The notes below the pieces were generated by a model that saw only the letters and a list, made by a program, of their open reading frames with translations, was not told where the DNA came from and ran no database searches. Shown here in pieces: positions 10,802 through 24,600 of a DNA stretch of 64,000 bases. This DNA is from Undaria pinnatifida (Eukaryota; Sar; Phaeophyceae; Laminariales; Alariaceae), in NCBI GenBank assembly GCA_012845835.1, contig JABAKD010000006.1:9638692-9702691 (forward strand). Reading direction: 5' to 3'. The position numbers and the translations under genes were made by a program. Within the stretch, counting starts at the first letter, position 1. Each line of letters begins with the position of its first letter.

Positions 10802-11934
10802 GATAATTTACATATATATGCTTTACACACACCTAAAATACGTCAAAACTGCGTGTTGCCAAACAACAGGTTTATCAAGAACGCAAGAACAAACAGAACA
10901 AGAGACGGGGTAATCGTAGCAGCACCTATCATTATAGCATTCGCCTAGCGTATCACCTCCCTTGCAATTGGTTTCGGGCACCAGCAAACTGGATCAAACG
11001 GGTGCCCGTAGTGTCTTGGGTGGGGTGAGGAGCGGTGGTATAAATGAAATGCGCTGCTCGATAACCTGTTCCTGACCGTCGCTATACTGAACAATCTTCG
11101 GGCCGCGTCTCCTCTGTATCAGGTAGGTGTGTGAGGAAATATATTTGTCGTTTTCAAGCAAGCGGTTGCGTTGACATATACTACCTGGCTTGGTGTAAAA
11201 TAAAGGAACACCACTCAGCGATCATCTACTACGGGCTAGGACATGTTTTCATGAGCTCCACAAACAAGAGCACCCGACATGGACGCGACATCTACGGGAC
11301 CACAAACTCTTCGACCACAGCATGAGGAGAAAACAGGGCGTGCAATCGTACACTACTAGATAATTGCAGTGTGAAAAATAATAACAGACAATATATGTTG
11401 ATTCTTCGGTAGACCACACTGCCAACCTTTTACGAAGAGTATTTCGTGCCTACAGCCGTTTGCATGGTCGCCTGACAACCTCTACCAAACGCAGTGGCAT
11501 ATGCCCAACGAAGTAAAGTCACCCTCGCGTTCAATAGTGGTGACATCGAATGCCCACGTCACTTCGCTTGGTTTTTTTGTAAATATACCTCTGTCTTAGA
11601 GTTGGCGACCTAAGAGCCCCACATCGGCACGGTAAAAATCATATGCGTAAAATCGTTGACGCGAGACAATAATAATGTGAAAAGGGGGTAAAGTCAGGTA
11701 TGTCAAAATTACGTTAATACCGTCTGCATGATCGCCTCCCAACCTATTCCGAGCGAAGTATGACTAACGAAGTAACGTAATGGAACGCGTATACGCTAAG
11801 AGTTCATTTCAAAACACTAACGATTCGCAGCCCTCCCTTTCGTTCTCAATGGCGGTGACATTTCATGACCGCATCACCTCGCCCTGTTGTATTTAACAAT
11901 ATGTATATCTTTCTTATAATAAGCGATGTCAGAA
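10802..11934. other. No supported gene
   Basis: Short frames only, such as 11131-11325 plus. No repeat match elsewhere in the window was noticed. Confidence 0.5.
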
Positions 11935-13470
11935 AGCAATGGTACCTACATGATTGTACCTATCAATTGAGATATTCTATCTGTCGATCCATGTACAATA
12001 GCACAAAATGAAGCGTTAAATACGTTGTTTAATACACCTAAAAACTGAGTTGCATACTAAATGTAACATCAAACCTTCTAGAATAAGAAACAATACCAGG
12101 CGGGTGATCTAAGTGTCTTATTGCTACTACCGTCAGATTCGTTTCCACGCACATATTGAAATGACCCCCTGCCCCCCCCCCCCCCCCCCCCGCCCCCCTG
12201 ATCCCTCTTGTTCGAACGCCCTACTTAGTATCAAAATTTACCTGAGTAGTGAACATTACCAGCCAGCTGATATTATTTCATTATGCTTATAGCCATCGAT
12301 GATGTAGCTCCAAGTCTTCTCCGCCCTCCTCCCCCCGCCTCTCCCCCCCTTTTGTTCCCCGCCCAGTTCGTTTCAAACGCCCCACTTATGTTCGAAATCG
12401 GCCAGCGTAATAAACACTTCTACGCAATTGATATCACGTGATGATATTTCTAGCCATCCATGACGTCGATTTTATTCATCCCTCCTCCCCCCCTCTAACG
12501 CCCCCTCATTCCACACACCCCGCACGATCGCCTAGACCCAGCACCGCGCGTGTAGCAAGCCCCTACATATAGGATTAATACACGCGATAGGAGATTCACA
12601 CAAAATGTTGCCAAGTTGAGTTTCGACTAAATTCTTGATCTCATAGCTGGAGTGTATTCAATATTGCGTGTGACCTAAACCTCTTGAAAACCCTCCCCCC
12701 CCCCTTCCCTTTTATTTATTCATTTATTTCATTTTTTCTCGCTCTCTCTCGCCTAAACGCCTCACTCACCCAATATTTATAATCCGCTAGAGTATCAAAA
12801 ACTTCCACGCGCTGGATATCACCTCATAATCGTAACGCCCCCCCTCCCCTGCCCCCAACGCCCCCTCCTTCCCAACCACCTGCACCATCGCCTAGACAGA
12901 GCACCCATACGCCAAACCATTACATCTATGAGACCTGAAGCCTTCTCACCCCTCCTCCCCCCGCCACATTCCCCCCCCTTCCCCACAAAGAGGATTTATA
13001 GTTTCCACGCACAAATTGACCTGCCCCACCTGCCCCCCCCCCCCCCCCCCCGCCCACCCACCCCTCCCGCCTCCCCTTTTGATCTAATTAAGGCCCCCAC
13101 GTCCTTCAAAACTCCGCCCCCCCCCCCTCACCGGTTATTCGACTTACAAGATTCACTTGATAAAAATATACATTTCCCTTCACAGCTGTCAGATTTTGTC
13201 CCCCTCAGAAACGGGTTTTATAGCTTCCGCGCACAGACTGACTAAAAACACCCTGTTGACCCTGATAGCTACACTGTAGTTGTAAGGGGAGTCGCCGACC
13301 TATCGTATCCTTAATGAGTACACACAACTCGTAATGCGGGCGATCGGAGTATCACACACAGCTTGCAAAGATGAGTTTCGACGAAATCTTCGATCTCACA
13401 GCTGGAGTGTATTTTCATTTTTTATATGAATCTTCGATCTCACAGCTGGAGTGTATTTTCAATTTTTATT
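11935..13470 (+). repeat. R1 element, long copy
   Basis: This is one of two long copies; its left part (11940-12125, with TACCTACATGATTGTACCTA and ATACCAGGCGGGTGAT) matches 47265-47085 in reverse. It then holds three modules with CCAGCGTAATAAACACTTC-like and ATATCAC(C/G)T motifs, each followed by poly-C, including 20 C at 12172-12191, and ends in the conserved unit 13125-13460. A second degenerate copy of the last 40 bases (TCTTCGATCTCACAGCTGGA) repeats the tail at 13430-13470. No transposase is encoded. Confidence 0.8.
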
Positions 13471-13474
13471 TCAA

Positions 13475-13850
13475 AAAAATGAAAATACACTCCAGCTGTG
13501 ATATAAAAAATGAAAATACACTCCAGCTGTGATATATAAGATTTCGTCGAAACTCATCTTTGCAAGCTGTGTGTGATACTCCGATCGCGCGCATCGCGAG
13601 TTGTTGTGTGTCCTCATTAAGGATATAGGTCGGCGACTCCCCTTACAACTACAGTGTAGCTATCAGGGTCAACAGGGTGATTTTAGTCAGTCTGTGCGCG
13701 GAAACTATAAAACCTGTTTCTGAGGGGGACAAAATCTGACAGCTGTGAAGGGAAATGTATTCTTTTATCAAGTGAATCTTGTAAGTCGAATAACCGGTGA
13801 GGGGGGGGGGCGGAGTTTTGAAGGACGTCGGGGCCTGGTTTTGAGATCAA
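13475..13850 (-). repeat. R1 element, inverted partner of the long copy
   Basis: Reading left to right this is the reverse complement of 13125-13460: tail, CTCATCTTTGCAAGCTGTGT, GGTCGGCGACTCCCCTTACA, then CCGGTGAGGGGGG near 13795-13810. Tail abuts tail at 13470-13525, so 13125-13850 forms an inverted repeat with arms of about 340 bp. Within the junction the tail motif occurs twice in each direction. Confidence 0.88.
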
Positions 13851-15321
13851 AAGCGTTTTCATTTTATATAATATATCTTGGTATATCCTCACTATTTGCA
13901 TCTTCGATAACCAAGACCTACCCCAGTCTTTCGGTTGACTAACTGAATCGTACACTTCCTTTGAACGCGTATATACGCGACATTGACTAAAAATGTATTG
14001 TAATCATTTTCGCTATACTGGACGAGTGTCCGCAGGTTTCCGTTTTCATATTTCATTTTTTCCTAGCTGTTGTTCAGCGTGGGCGTTTGGAACTCCCAGC
14101 AGCTTCTGACATTGAGTCCTCCTCGCTTGTAGTTGCACCTCGCTTAGTTGCCCGGGTTATGACATTCTAGTTATCGCTGTAAATACATAGTCCTGACCAT
14201 GTCGTTATACTAGCAATTATATGCTCGGAGTGACGTCACTCGATCCACATTGTCGCTGTTCACACGCAGGATTGAATATTTCGTATTGTTCGCGTGTCAA
14301 TAATGTTTCGTCCATTTTTTTATAATCACTGATCTCTCACCAATGGGGTGAATTGTGCTATGGTAAAATCCAATTGGAAATAATATGTGTAAGTTAGATT
14401 GTACAAGTTTTTTACAGTCATTACGCACATGTACACTGAGTATATCTCGCTTTACACGGGGAAGTAAAATCTGCGTCGAAAGTCGGTTTCCATTCGTACA
14501 GATGTATGGAATATTCAACGTGAAATTGCTCTCCACCAAACGGTGCAGAGAACGGGACACTACTAGAAACGTTACTCTATTACCGGTTGTCGACCAGGCA
14601 GGCATCCTGAGGAGTACATACGCCCGTAGCATGGGCCATGTCCCGCGATCATCGAGCGACGGTCAACAACATCTTGATAACTCCCTTCATACATATTATC
14701 CTTCTTTCTTCTTCTCCACTTTTGCTTGGAAATCAACGTTTTAGCCACAAGCAGCGCCGCTTTCCAAAGTTTGTGATCCTTACATGATTCTTGTTTGCCG
14801 GTGATCTTCACGGACACGTCGATGCCACCTCTGCCGACATTTCCACGACGGGCAGAGATTAGACACTCATTATTTGTACGGATCAGAGTGGTGCACCGTA
14901 TATATTCTGAGATTTTTTTTTAGAAGCTTAAGACTTCTCCCAAAATCAAGTTTGGAAAAGCCATTATAAGCTGCCACCAGATGAAACATCCCATCGCCTA
15001 GGCGCACAATGAGAACCCCGCAAACAAAATGGATAGTTTCCGACGACTTGGGGTTGTGGATCCCCATCGTTGAGAAACCATTTCAAGACAAAAAGCGCTT
15101 CTTCTACCCTAGCAAGCGTCGTCAAAGTTTCTTGTTAAACAACGCAAGGTTTTACTACCATCGTGCACAGGACAGCCAGAGAAAAGCATGAGGACAAAAC
15201 AGCAAAGACCTTGGACGCTGCACGCGCCACGAGAGACGTCAATGCTGTGTTGAAAACGGAAATTGTTTACTAGAGGCGTCGGAAGGCATCAAAATGAAGT
15301 TAACTTCTGAGGTGTCTTGCA
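13851..15321. other. Coding-like fragments of unknown identity
   Basis: On the minus strand 14817-14572 gives 81 residues of basic, protein-like composition (KAALLVAKTLISKQKWRRRK), partly overlapped by a plus frame of 119 codons at 14385-14744. On the plus strand 15170-15275 gives an Ala/Lys/Thr-rich stretch (TLDAARATRDVNAVLKTEI) behind a plausible CAG acceptor. No family is recognised and no consistent exon chain could be built. Confidence 0.2.
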
Positions 15322-15747
15322 GTGCGGGGCTGTGTAGAGAATAAACCATACGTGTTCTACGACACGGAAAAGCACGGTATTCAAGCAGTTCAGATATATC
15401 CAGTTAGAGTATCTACTGCTTCATTAGTCTGTACATGGAGTAGAGTATGTGGCCGCGGTAGGAGTCCCACTCAAGTTACTGACATCTTGAGGATTGAGCT
15501 AAATAGACATGCCGTTGCAGGTGATGTATTTTGGGCTGTGAGTTTTTCGAATGTCCTGGAGGCAACCACGGCAGTAGAGCGGTGTTTGTGGAGAGGTCCA
15601 AAGCAGCAGCATAAGCTTTGTCGTACCTCTACATGCGAATCAGGACATATATATGACGACGATAATCCAGCCATAAGTCGGAAACATGTTGAGGAAGAAG
15701 TCAAGAAGATTTGCATGCCAAACGGAGTGATACGCCGCGTAATTTAA
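15322..15747 (+). CDS. Unassigned 141-codon open frame
   Basis: An ATG-started frame of 141 codons. The translation has even composition, including RSPTQVTDILRIELNRHAV and a charged C-terminus with DDDNPAISRKHVEEEVKKI, and the only opposing frame of note is 81 codons (minus 15716-15471). This makes it one of the better unassigned candidates in the left arm. No signal peptide, membrane segment or known domain is visible. It could be a terminal exon of a gene whose upstream exons lie at 14-15.3 kb. Coding status is unproven. Confidence 0.3.
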   Translation: MRGCVENKPYVFYDTEKHGIQAVQIYPVRVSTASLVCTWSRVCGRGRSPTQVTDILRIELNRHAVAGDVFWAVSFSNVLEATTAVERCLWRGPKQQHKLCRTSTCESGHIYDDDNPAISRKHVEEEVKKICMPNGVIRRVI

Positions 15748-18555
15748 GACGGCTTGTGATGTCTAGTCTAGACATTTTTTTACGAACGTGCTGGATCTAC
15801 GTATGGCTAGAAGGTGAAATCCCGGAGTTGCCTGTTAACTCTCAATGAACGCGAGGGCCGTACACCGCTCACACTTGCATGACAAAAATCTGATGAATAG
15901 CAAGCAAGCGGCATTCGTCGACGAGTGCAAAAAATAATTGCTTCCTGCGACGTCATCGTACGGGAAGGGAATCTGACTGGGAAAGCGCACACGCTGTCCA
16001 CCTCTGCGATTGATTGGAAAACGACCATGGGCAATATCAGTACACAACAAACCATTACATGTACCATCACATGTTCGTCGATTTGGGGTAGCGGCAGATG
16101 ACAAATTCTCTTATACCAGTGCCTCCGTTGTGGCCTTGGGTGCATCAAAAACATCAGAGGAAAATACGGTAGCGGCAACCCTGATCCAATAGGTCTACAT
16201 ACACGCTCGACTGTATTTAATAAACCTGGAGTCCCGTGCATACACCCTGTTATCGCCCAACACTCTCCAGTTGCTAACCGCGTGCCGGCCGAGTCTAATA
16301 CACTACCCAGACTGAGCTATTTGCAACCCGGACGAACAGTCTCGTTAGAGTTTGTTTCCGTCCCGCGCACAATTTCTCCATTACGCTAAGCGTCAGGGAT
16401 GCGTTACTAGCTAAATATGTCATCTAGGGTCTGCATTATCCTGTGTGTAAGATATCCACGTCGCATATACACAAAATGAAAATGATACCTGGCGGTACAG
16501 GTTGCGTCAACGGTGATGAGTCTGCCTCTATCTAATGACGCCGTGAATATGCAATAGGTATTTTGCACGGGGGTATAGGGGCAGTCGAGAGTACAAAAAT
16601 TGGTGATATAACAAGCTCCCTCATGTATAATGACGTTCCAGTCATTTCCCCATAACGTCTTGAAATATTTTTAATGTGCCACGCGATCATAGGTACTTGC
16701 TGGTTCGAAAATCTACGTTGCCATACATAAATCAATGTATGTATATATGTTATATTGAGCTGGAGACAGACGGGAAACTTGCTTGAAGGCACATACATAG
16801 TGATCGTGGTCTGACCCCTTGAGCTGCTGCTGTAATGTGAAATACGTATCGCAAACATATATTTCTATGTGCACCGCCAGGGTTTGGTGCATCGCGCGTA
16901 CCTTTCACAACCGCCCTCTCCCTGTCAACGACTCTGCAAGAAACATCTCTGACACTGCTGTTGAACATTTTACTCATACAAACTCGGACGCGCACTACGG
17001 AAGAGGGGATACCCTCGGTTCGCCTACCGGGTACAGGCCGTGTTACGTAAGCTTTCCCTTCCCCATCCTTGCCGCGGAATAACACGTCGTCCATAAAAGC
17101 CGTGAATGGCACAAAGAAAAGGAAAACAAAAACATAAAGATTTTAAAGGACAGCAGGTAGCATAGAGCGGACGACAAAGCTGCGTAAAAACCAATGTGTG
17201 AAAGCGACCCCTATCCTCCCTCCCCAAACGTAGCCATAAACTGGCTGCAGATCCAAGCTAGGGAGCAACTGCTTGCGGATCGGAACACCTCATTTTGATG
17301 AAAATCACGTCATGTGTGAAATGAATCCAGCGTTATCGAACGTCTCCGCGTCGATACCGTTTTGAATGCCGTTTGTGGTCTTCAGGGTTCCACCAGGAAG
17401 CGTACCTGCAAGACGGCATATTGCAACGTTTCCGTGTAAAATATTTGACTTAAACAACGTGCGATGATACCAAGACAAGATCTTTGCCGCAGAATATATG
17501 TGGACAGGCATAGACCTACTTCGTAGAGAAACAAAAGTGTTATCGGTGAGTAAACCTTACAACAACGATGTTCACCACAGATAACGTCCTACCAGGTAGG
17601 CCGTGTTGAGATATGTATCTGCATGTGTAGTTCATAGACTGATCATACGGACCGTTGCTAGGGTAGGTGGGTGACTTTTTGACGCCAACTTTGCAGTAAC
17701 ACCCGCCGAAAACATATATTTGTTGGGCCTTCATCCGATGTTGAATGGTACGCTACACTGCGAAACCAACGCCAATTTGGATTTATCGGCGAGGTACGGA
17801 ATGAGTCATGCACGTGGCTCATAACCTTTAGTGGAAAGCAAGTTCCCCCTCCTACGCCCTACGGAAACGTTAGTCTACGCTGTTGTATAAACGCCAAGGT
17901 GGTCCCTACGGGTAGCGGATTGTCGCTAAGAATAGACCCCAATGCCGTTGTCACCAACGCCGCCCACAAAGATCGCAACAGATGCCCAGGCAACACTCGT
18001 CTCGTTTAGTTCTTCGTTGAGTTTCCAGATCATTATAACGCGCCACACGCATCCTTCGAGAACTTCTCTGCCAAAGAAATGCGTCGGAAGTGTACAACTC
18101 TTCAAGTGTGCCGGTGGAGGTCGAGCTGGTGTTCGCAATCGCATGCTGAATGAATATTAATGCAACTTATTCGTTCTCAGCGAAGTCCACAATACTATCA
18201 ACGTGCACCGGCCGGGTACACTTGACACCGAGGTTGACCACTGGTTATCAACCATTTCCAGAAGCAACAAGTCGTGCGAAGGTCCAATTGCAAGAATGGT
18301 CTGCGTCGCTGATATTGTCCATGACATATGTGCACCACGACTAGGTGCTTCTGCCAGAACACGGCTGACAATCCAACCACTAAACTACCCGGCATTTCCC
18401 AGTGTAGGAAGATGTAGCTGCCTGATACCAGCCCATGGCAGCCATTGGAGATCTCGACAACATGAGCACCCCATGGCTTACATTGTTCCTCGTTGAAATC
18501 AATCGATATCGTGATGATTCTTTGAAACAAGTACAATACGGGACTGTATACAAAC
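15748..18555. other. Downstream flank of the LNR gene with exon-like fragments
   Basis: No complete gene is supported. On the minus strand 17097-16902 encodes a protein-like stretch (AFMDDVLFRGKDGEGKAYVT and on) that ends at a good donor, AAAG|GTACGC. Minus 17407-17310 and 18070-17938 also look exon-like. The last ends with the residues VGGVGDNGIGVYS and a stop. They could belong to another minus-strand gene downstream of the LNR gene, but no family is recognised and the phases could not be reconciled. Confidence 0.25.
16255..16331 (-). pseudogene. tRNA-like relic
   Basis: On the minus strand the sequence GCAAATAGCTCAGTCTGGGT fits an internal A box (TAGCTCAGTCTGG), followed by TTAGACTCGGCC in the anticodon-arm position and a poor B box, GGTTAGCAACTGG. 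The acceptor stem does not pair convincingly. It is more likely a tRNA pseudogene or the head of a decayed SINE than a working tRNA. Confidence 0.3.
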
Positions 18556-18559
18556 CAGG

Positions 18560-18601
18560 TCAACAGTGTCGAAAACCCAATCCGCAACCTTCTTGCCAGA
18601 C
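18560..18601 (-). CDS. Proposed terminal exon of the LNR gene
   Basis: Exon 14 needs a phase 0 continuation. The nearest good acceptor downstream is a pyrimidine tract (TTCTTCCCTCTTGG) followed by GTGTCAG|GTC. In phase 0 it reads VWQEGCGLGFRHC and a TGA at 18562-18560. A Val after FVE suits the final strand of the domain. The alternative phase at the same acceptor gives a longer protein-like reading (SGKKVADWVFDTVDLVC), so the true 3' end is open. Confidence 0.3.
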   Translation of the reverse strand, partial: VWQEGCGLGFRHC

Positions 18602-21600
18602 CTGACACGCAAGCCAAGAGGGAAGAACCCGCCGAGGACAGACATGCCCGCCAAGGTTTAGTCCGTCATGTGTCATTGGTGGTTCGTGTGGCCTCGCGTG
18701 ATCGGAACAGAGTATATTTTTGCAGCCACGTACCCGATTCGTTGACCTTTCACTAACGAGAGCCGTTTAGGAGTGTGACAAATAACGCGTGAACGGCGGA
18801 CCCCGTGGGGCAACACTGTGAAGAACGTACCTCAACAAAGCTGATCCATTCGTTTTCGGTGAGGCCGACCGTGGTAAAAGTGAAGTTGTGTACTTCGACT
18901 GCCTCAATGCCGAGTGCGTTGAACGTTGATCCCGTGTACGAGTCGAAGTTTCCGATCACCTCGCTGTTGATCGCTGCCTGGAGGTAGTGAACATGCACCG
19001 TAAGTACACAGACGCAACATTGATAGAGGTGGGCATATACAGGATCAATATATTCCACGAGGTTGTTGAAACTCCTGCTGCGAAGCCTGTGACCGTGTAT
19101 TGCAGGGATGTAGATTGGATTTAGTGCGCGGTTGCAAACGTGTTGCGAACACGATGCAGAGCACATTGAGCTACACGGTTTGGTGCATAATGAGCTCCTC
19201 ATCAGTGTGTAACCGTGAGCAATTATGTCATTTGACGAACATTTGTTTCGACGACGTCCAGCGAACATACTTCAAACCAAATACCAAGTATACGTTTGGT
19301 AAATCTACTGTTTATCACGTGATTTTTTTACGTAATTGCTTCATACGTTTAGGCCTTCCAAAAAAATTAAAGTTCGCGATGGATTCCTATGTGTATCCCG
19401 CTGACACTAAAGAACTTTTCCACGGGAACCCCTCCGAATGCGTGTTCGTGCTCGTAACACTTCGTTCTTGCGCAGATATTCACCAGCGGAAAGCACGGGA
19501 ACGCAAGTTCCAAAAACATGATGACAATCGACGGTCGTAGGTGGATGATGAACAGTGGGATATAGAAATCTATGCGGGATAAAAAAAAATAAACCGCACT
19601 CATAGGAAAGGGGAGACGCAGTTATAGCCATGATGGTCACCGAGGGCAGAATCCCTCATGCGTTGCGCTGACAGATAAATTATTGATGAAACACAGAAAG
19701 TATGTGTGGTCTTTACGACCGTGTCATACCAAGTTGCTCGGTTTGTTGCATTCCTATGCCATGTACCGTTGAAGACCCAGGTATTTCTAGGTTCCTTGGC
19801 GGCCTACCAATACGCACTGACTGATTGGTCGTGCTTCAGGCTGGTATCTGTTAGATTCGAGTAATCACCTTCCCCGTAATTCAGGCGATGTACTCGACGT
19901 GTTGCATTATAGCTTAGACTAACACCTCTAGCGCTGGATATTTGACATACATACCTTGCATGGACCATAGACGTCAGGCGAATATTGACAGCAACTCGTT
20001 CAAATCATGAGCCGGTATATTGCGGCTGCCGTGCTGATAACTCTGTCAACTACTTGTGTGTTCCGCTGCAGTATGGTGGCCGTCTGTTACTGCCGTGCTG
20101 GCTGCAAAGACAAATCGATAGGTGAGAAGGACGCTGTCCCCCTCATATCCACGTTGAAGTTATTGCCGGAGCTTCGTAATTCCGTTTAACCCACCTGCAG
20201 CGTTCGCGAGCGCTCTTCTCCTTTATAGAATGCCACCTGGACGTCCATGATATCCTGCTGGTCTTCGAACGTGAATTCAATCTCGCACGCCTCTCCATCA
20301 GGGACAAGTTTCTGTGCGCAACCCCACCTCGACTCCGTTCCGGTACTGATGCCATCCCGGGACAGCGCCGGCGTGCACCCATCATCTTGGCAGCCGGCAC
20401 CACCGCTATCTGCGCCAGGTCGGGTGTCGTAGGCGTTGGCTGACACGCCAACGGTGGTCTTGGTCCCGGCCTCAACGTAGCCATTAACGCACGCCGAGCT
20501 CGGGTCGATGCAATCGTAGTCACCGCCATTACCACACGTGTATTCCTCGGTGCTCACGCAGTCGCATTCGCAGCAATCTCCACCATCGTAACCTGACAGA
20601 GGGGCATCACATGTGTTCAAAAGTGGGAGACCGTTTGTCTGCACGCGGTTTTCGATGCATGGCATCGGTGTTGCGTGTCTGGCAGTAAGTATCGGTAACC
20701 GGCATTGATGAAGTAAAAACCACTGTGCACTCTTGACCGAATTTCAATTCTTGCTCATGTTCCATACATTTCCGATTCAGGGAAACAGCCAATGACGGTG
20801 TGTTTATAACAGGTTTTGTTGCATTTCTAAGCCGTAGGATACACTGGGTACGCGGCGGGCATCGGGTACGGGCACCGCTGGCCAACGAGGCAAGAAACCA
20901 AATAATAACAACAACTAGATGGGTTTCGACACAATCCTCGATCTCACAGCTGGAGTGTATACGTATTGTTATAATATTTAATGCTTAATCGAATACGTTC
21001 GCGAAGGACATAGCTCACCCGTACTTGGATGCACGTGCTTGGCAGTACTCCACATCGCGTTGAGGATGCCCAAAGTCGACGCTACCGTCGGACACAACGA
21101 CAACCACTTTGGAAAAATATCTGCTCAAGCAGTAGGGTAGTTGTAATATGGAACAAGAAGGGATCGAAATACTCTGATACACGAGCAGTGGCTGCAGCCA
21201 TCCCATCAATCGAAATCCTACCGTACTCACGGAGATCTTGAACACTGGAACCACCGCACTGTATTTTGAATTGCGTTGGTGCTGAATGATATATTTCGAT
21301 GTGTAGGACTCCGTATAAGATAGTCCATCGTCAATAATTTTTACTTTTCATGCTCGTTTTGCCGCGATTTGCGATGAAGTCCCACGGCTAATGATTCTCA
21401 TATACAGTAGGGCTTCTCCAACCGCACCATGTGCACAGCATAATCGCTGAACAAACGATGCGCTAAAAAGGTGCCGTCGACGTGATGCTTAATGCAGCGG
21501 TAGCGCAAACATTCCGTGGAGACCACGTGTAAGGGAGAATTGCACCAGATAAACAACGTATAGTATGGTGTATTGTTTGGAAACGCGCTGGAGGACAAAG

Positions 21601-24600
21601 AAGTAACCAAACAATAACAAAATAATTAAAATGGGGGAAGATGACAAAACGTTGCGAAGGAAAGGCTGACGATCTTCTGAGGTCTTTACAAAACAATGCC
21701 CGCAGTACGGGAATATGCACTCTACGGACTCATGTACTGGCAGGCCCTCCATCTATCTTTGATCAACGTTCCTTGGTACTGGTAATTGTATGCGTGTTTG
21801 ATCACAACGTGGGCAACTTCTCCATAGATAGGTATAACACACAAGACGCCGACAGCAAGAAATCAAGACCTCGAGACTCGCCGCACATGCTACGTCTCCG
21901 CACCTAAATAAAAATGGTCTGTTTACTCGTGCAAAGTGGCTGAACAGCAACGCATCAATAGTTTGGACGTCCATATGTTCATGCATCTTCCCTATTATAG
22001 CACGTCAGAATATACAGAAACAAAAAAACCAGATACTCATGATCAAACATACAATTTTCCAGACGTAGGTATGATCTGCGTCAACATGGCTTTCGCTGTC
22101 TCATTCACAAACGAATGAACGAACAGAACATCAACTCTTGTCCTGTGTGGTGTCAGCGGCAATACGGATGCAGCCTGATGTCAACCACTTCTGGAGATGT
22201 AAATACCAGCGAGACTGCTTCACAGATTCAGCGCAAACCCGTCTGCCGTGCGTTCAACGTGTCTTCTGAATTGATTATCGAGTAACACGAAGTCGAAAAA
22301 AATGAAAAGAACAGGTGCAACGAGTACACTCTTTTAAAAAACCAGCATGCGTGCAATTTGGTCTTGAATGCGTACGTACGCACCAACATTACATTTGCAG
22401 ATACAGGTACGCGGCAGGTAGCTATATCACCAACATGAAAGCATAAGAAAGTAAATGTTGTTTCCTAACTGTATCCCTCAACTTAGAGCTGGAACAACCA
22501 ATAACTCTGCAAAACACAAAACGAGACCTTAGACTATATACTCACTTGGACACGTATGTCCATGGTCACATCGCAATGCGTACGGCATCCGAACGTTTCA
22601 GTTTGTATAGTCCCCGGTCGCCCCGGTGGCCCGGTGGTCACCCTTGAATACTGCTATGCTATTATTAGCGTTAGTCTATCACTTCGATTCCCACCGAGAC
22701 GAGGTTTTTTATAGTATTTCCAAACATGCGACAAGAAAGAAGGATCAATGTTTTACAGCCCCTATTGACAGCAGCTTCGGTAGGCACAATTCAACGCAAG
22801 TCAACCAGAGAAGAAAATCCTGAAATGTTTTCTCGATAAAAAGGAAGGCACGTACCGCAGTGGGGAGGGGGGAGGAAGGCCCACAGCATGTGTGACCCCG
22901 GATATGACACGCTACTACTGGATTACTACCGGCGGGGGCGCGAGAGAAGTGCGAAGCAATTAAATGGCAAGTGGAAGAAAATGCTACTGCACAGGTGAAG
23001 AAACAAATAACCATGAGCATGGTCACGAAGGCGGGGTACGGAAACACGTCTAGCGGTTATTTAGTAAGACCGGGTATCACATGGGAAAATTTGTGCGATG
23101 CATAGGTTTAAATCGCAATGGTAGTGCACCGGCACCCGTACGGAAGCGGTGGAAGAAAGTCAATCGAGAGGATGAGTGAACACAATGCTGTTCCAGAACA
23201 CAATGTTCGTAGCTCGTTTTGCCCAAGGCTGGTTTGCTGCCCTGGCGGGTTGCTGTGTTGTCGTTGCTGTTTCGCTTGCTGCTCGAGACGGTCTCTGTGT
23301 TCCTGCAACGATCGCGTAGATAGGAGTACCATGTAAAAGAAGAGATGGAAGGGGCCCGAGTCGAGGGGCAAACGGCTAGAGAGTGAGGATGATATGGCAA
23401 GGTAGATTTGACGACGACGGCCAGCTCGGCAGGATTGGCCGTCATTATCTCGCAATTTGCCGCCGTGATCCCGCTAAAAACCCAATTTGTTGCTGATATC
23501 ACTTTTCTCGCTCGATGGTGGATGTCATGCGCCATCGTGAGAAAACTCGTTGAAGGTAATAATGGGCAGCTTACGATGGACCCTAGCGGGCCCTTGTTGC
23601 AGTGATGAGTGGGACAGCCATTGTCTAGATAACGTTGATACCGACTGTGCCTATCGCAAGCGATGGCTGGTGGTGAATGCCTCTCTGAAACTGTGGTTCT
23701 ATACTTGAACAAAAACTTATAGTGTCATTGAAGCTGCTGGGTCAACTTAAACATGATGTGTGAGGCCCCCGTGCTTGCTGCCGAGTGCACCTCGGTAGCT
23801 TGTGTACATTGTTCGGCTCGAGTGGAAAAGGACTCCTACAGGTCGGGCCCTATCTTGAACATGGGTGGATGAAGTTTTCCACTGAAAAAGCGGCCATCAA
23901 ATAATACAAAATTATCGGTGTTTTGAGTGCTGTTGTAGTAAACGATCCATTGCTTCATGTGGTGTAGGGTTCGCTGGGTGTATAGGTGACACTGCTGACT
24001 CCTTCCGCGGCTACCGCACACCATGAACGAGTTCCGTTGGCCGGTGGAGTAGGAAACGGATCCAACTGTAGCAGTCGCTGAGACATTGGTGGGGTTGATG
24101 GCGATTCTGGTTGACAACGGTGCGGCAGACGAAACGCCAACCCCTTGTGGAGGTAGTGGCTAAGCGTTCGTAGGCGGGAGAGTAGTGGATTTGAATCGCG
24201 AAGCAGTTGCCACATGGATCTGACACTGCTGATCCGTACGCACCAAGGAACTGTTGTATCTCTACACCGATTGCGGTTCTGGCTTGAACACCAGAGCTGA
24301 GGTTTCGATGGCCGTTGGCGTCGACCGTGACCGAAGTCACTGTGAGTTCAGCTTGTGTTCTCTCACACATGGACTGTTTACATGCTGTTGCCGTGTTGGT
24401 TCGTTAGATGCAGACTACACCACAGCAGGAGCGTTTGTGTTCCAATGTAAGGCGACTAAACGCCAAATTTTCAGTAATCCAACCTGCTGTGAAAAGGTCA
24501 CCATAGATGTACACGCATTCCGCCACCTCGCCTCTATCGGCGACGAAATATTTTTACATTAATTGCGGAACATGTTTTCGGAGGTTCGTGCTTTGCGCGT

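Noticed and set aside
12928-13245. R1-internal frames as protein-coding genes
   Set aside because: The frames pass through poly-C runs of variable length and differ in their upstream part from copy to copy; only the nucleotide repeat is clearly conserved.
16255-16331. Functional tRNA gene
   Set aside because: The A box is good, but the B box is poor and the acceptor stem does not pair.
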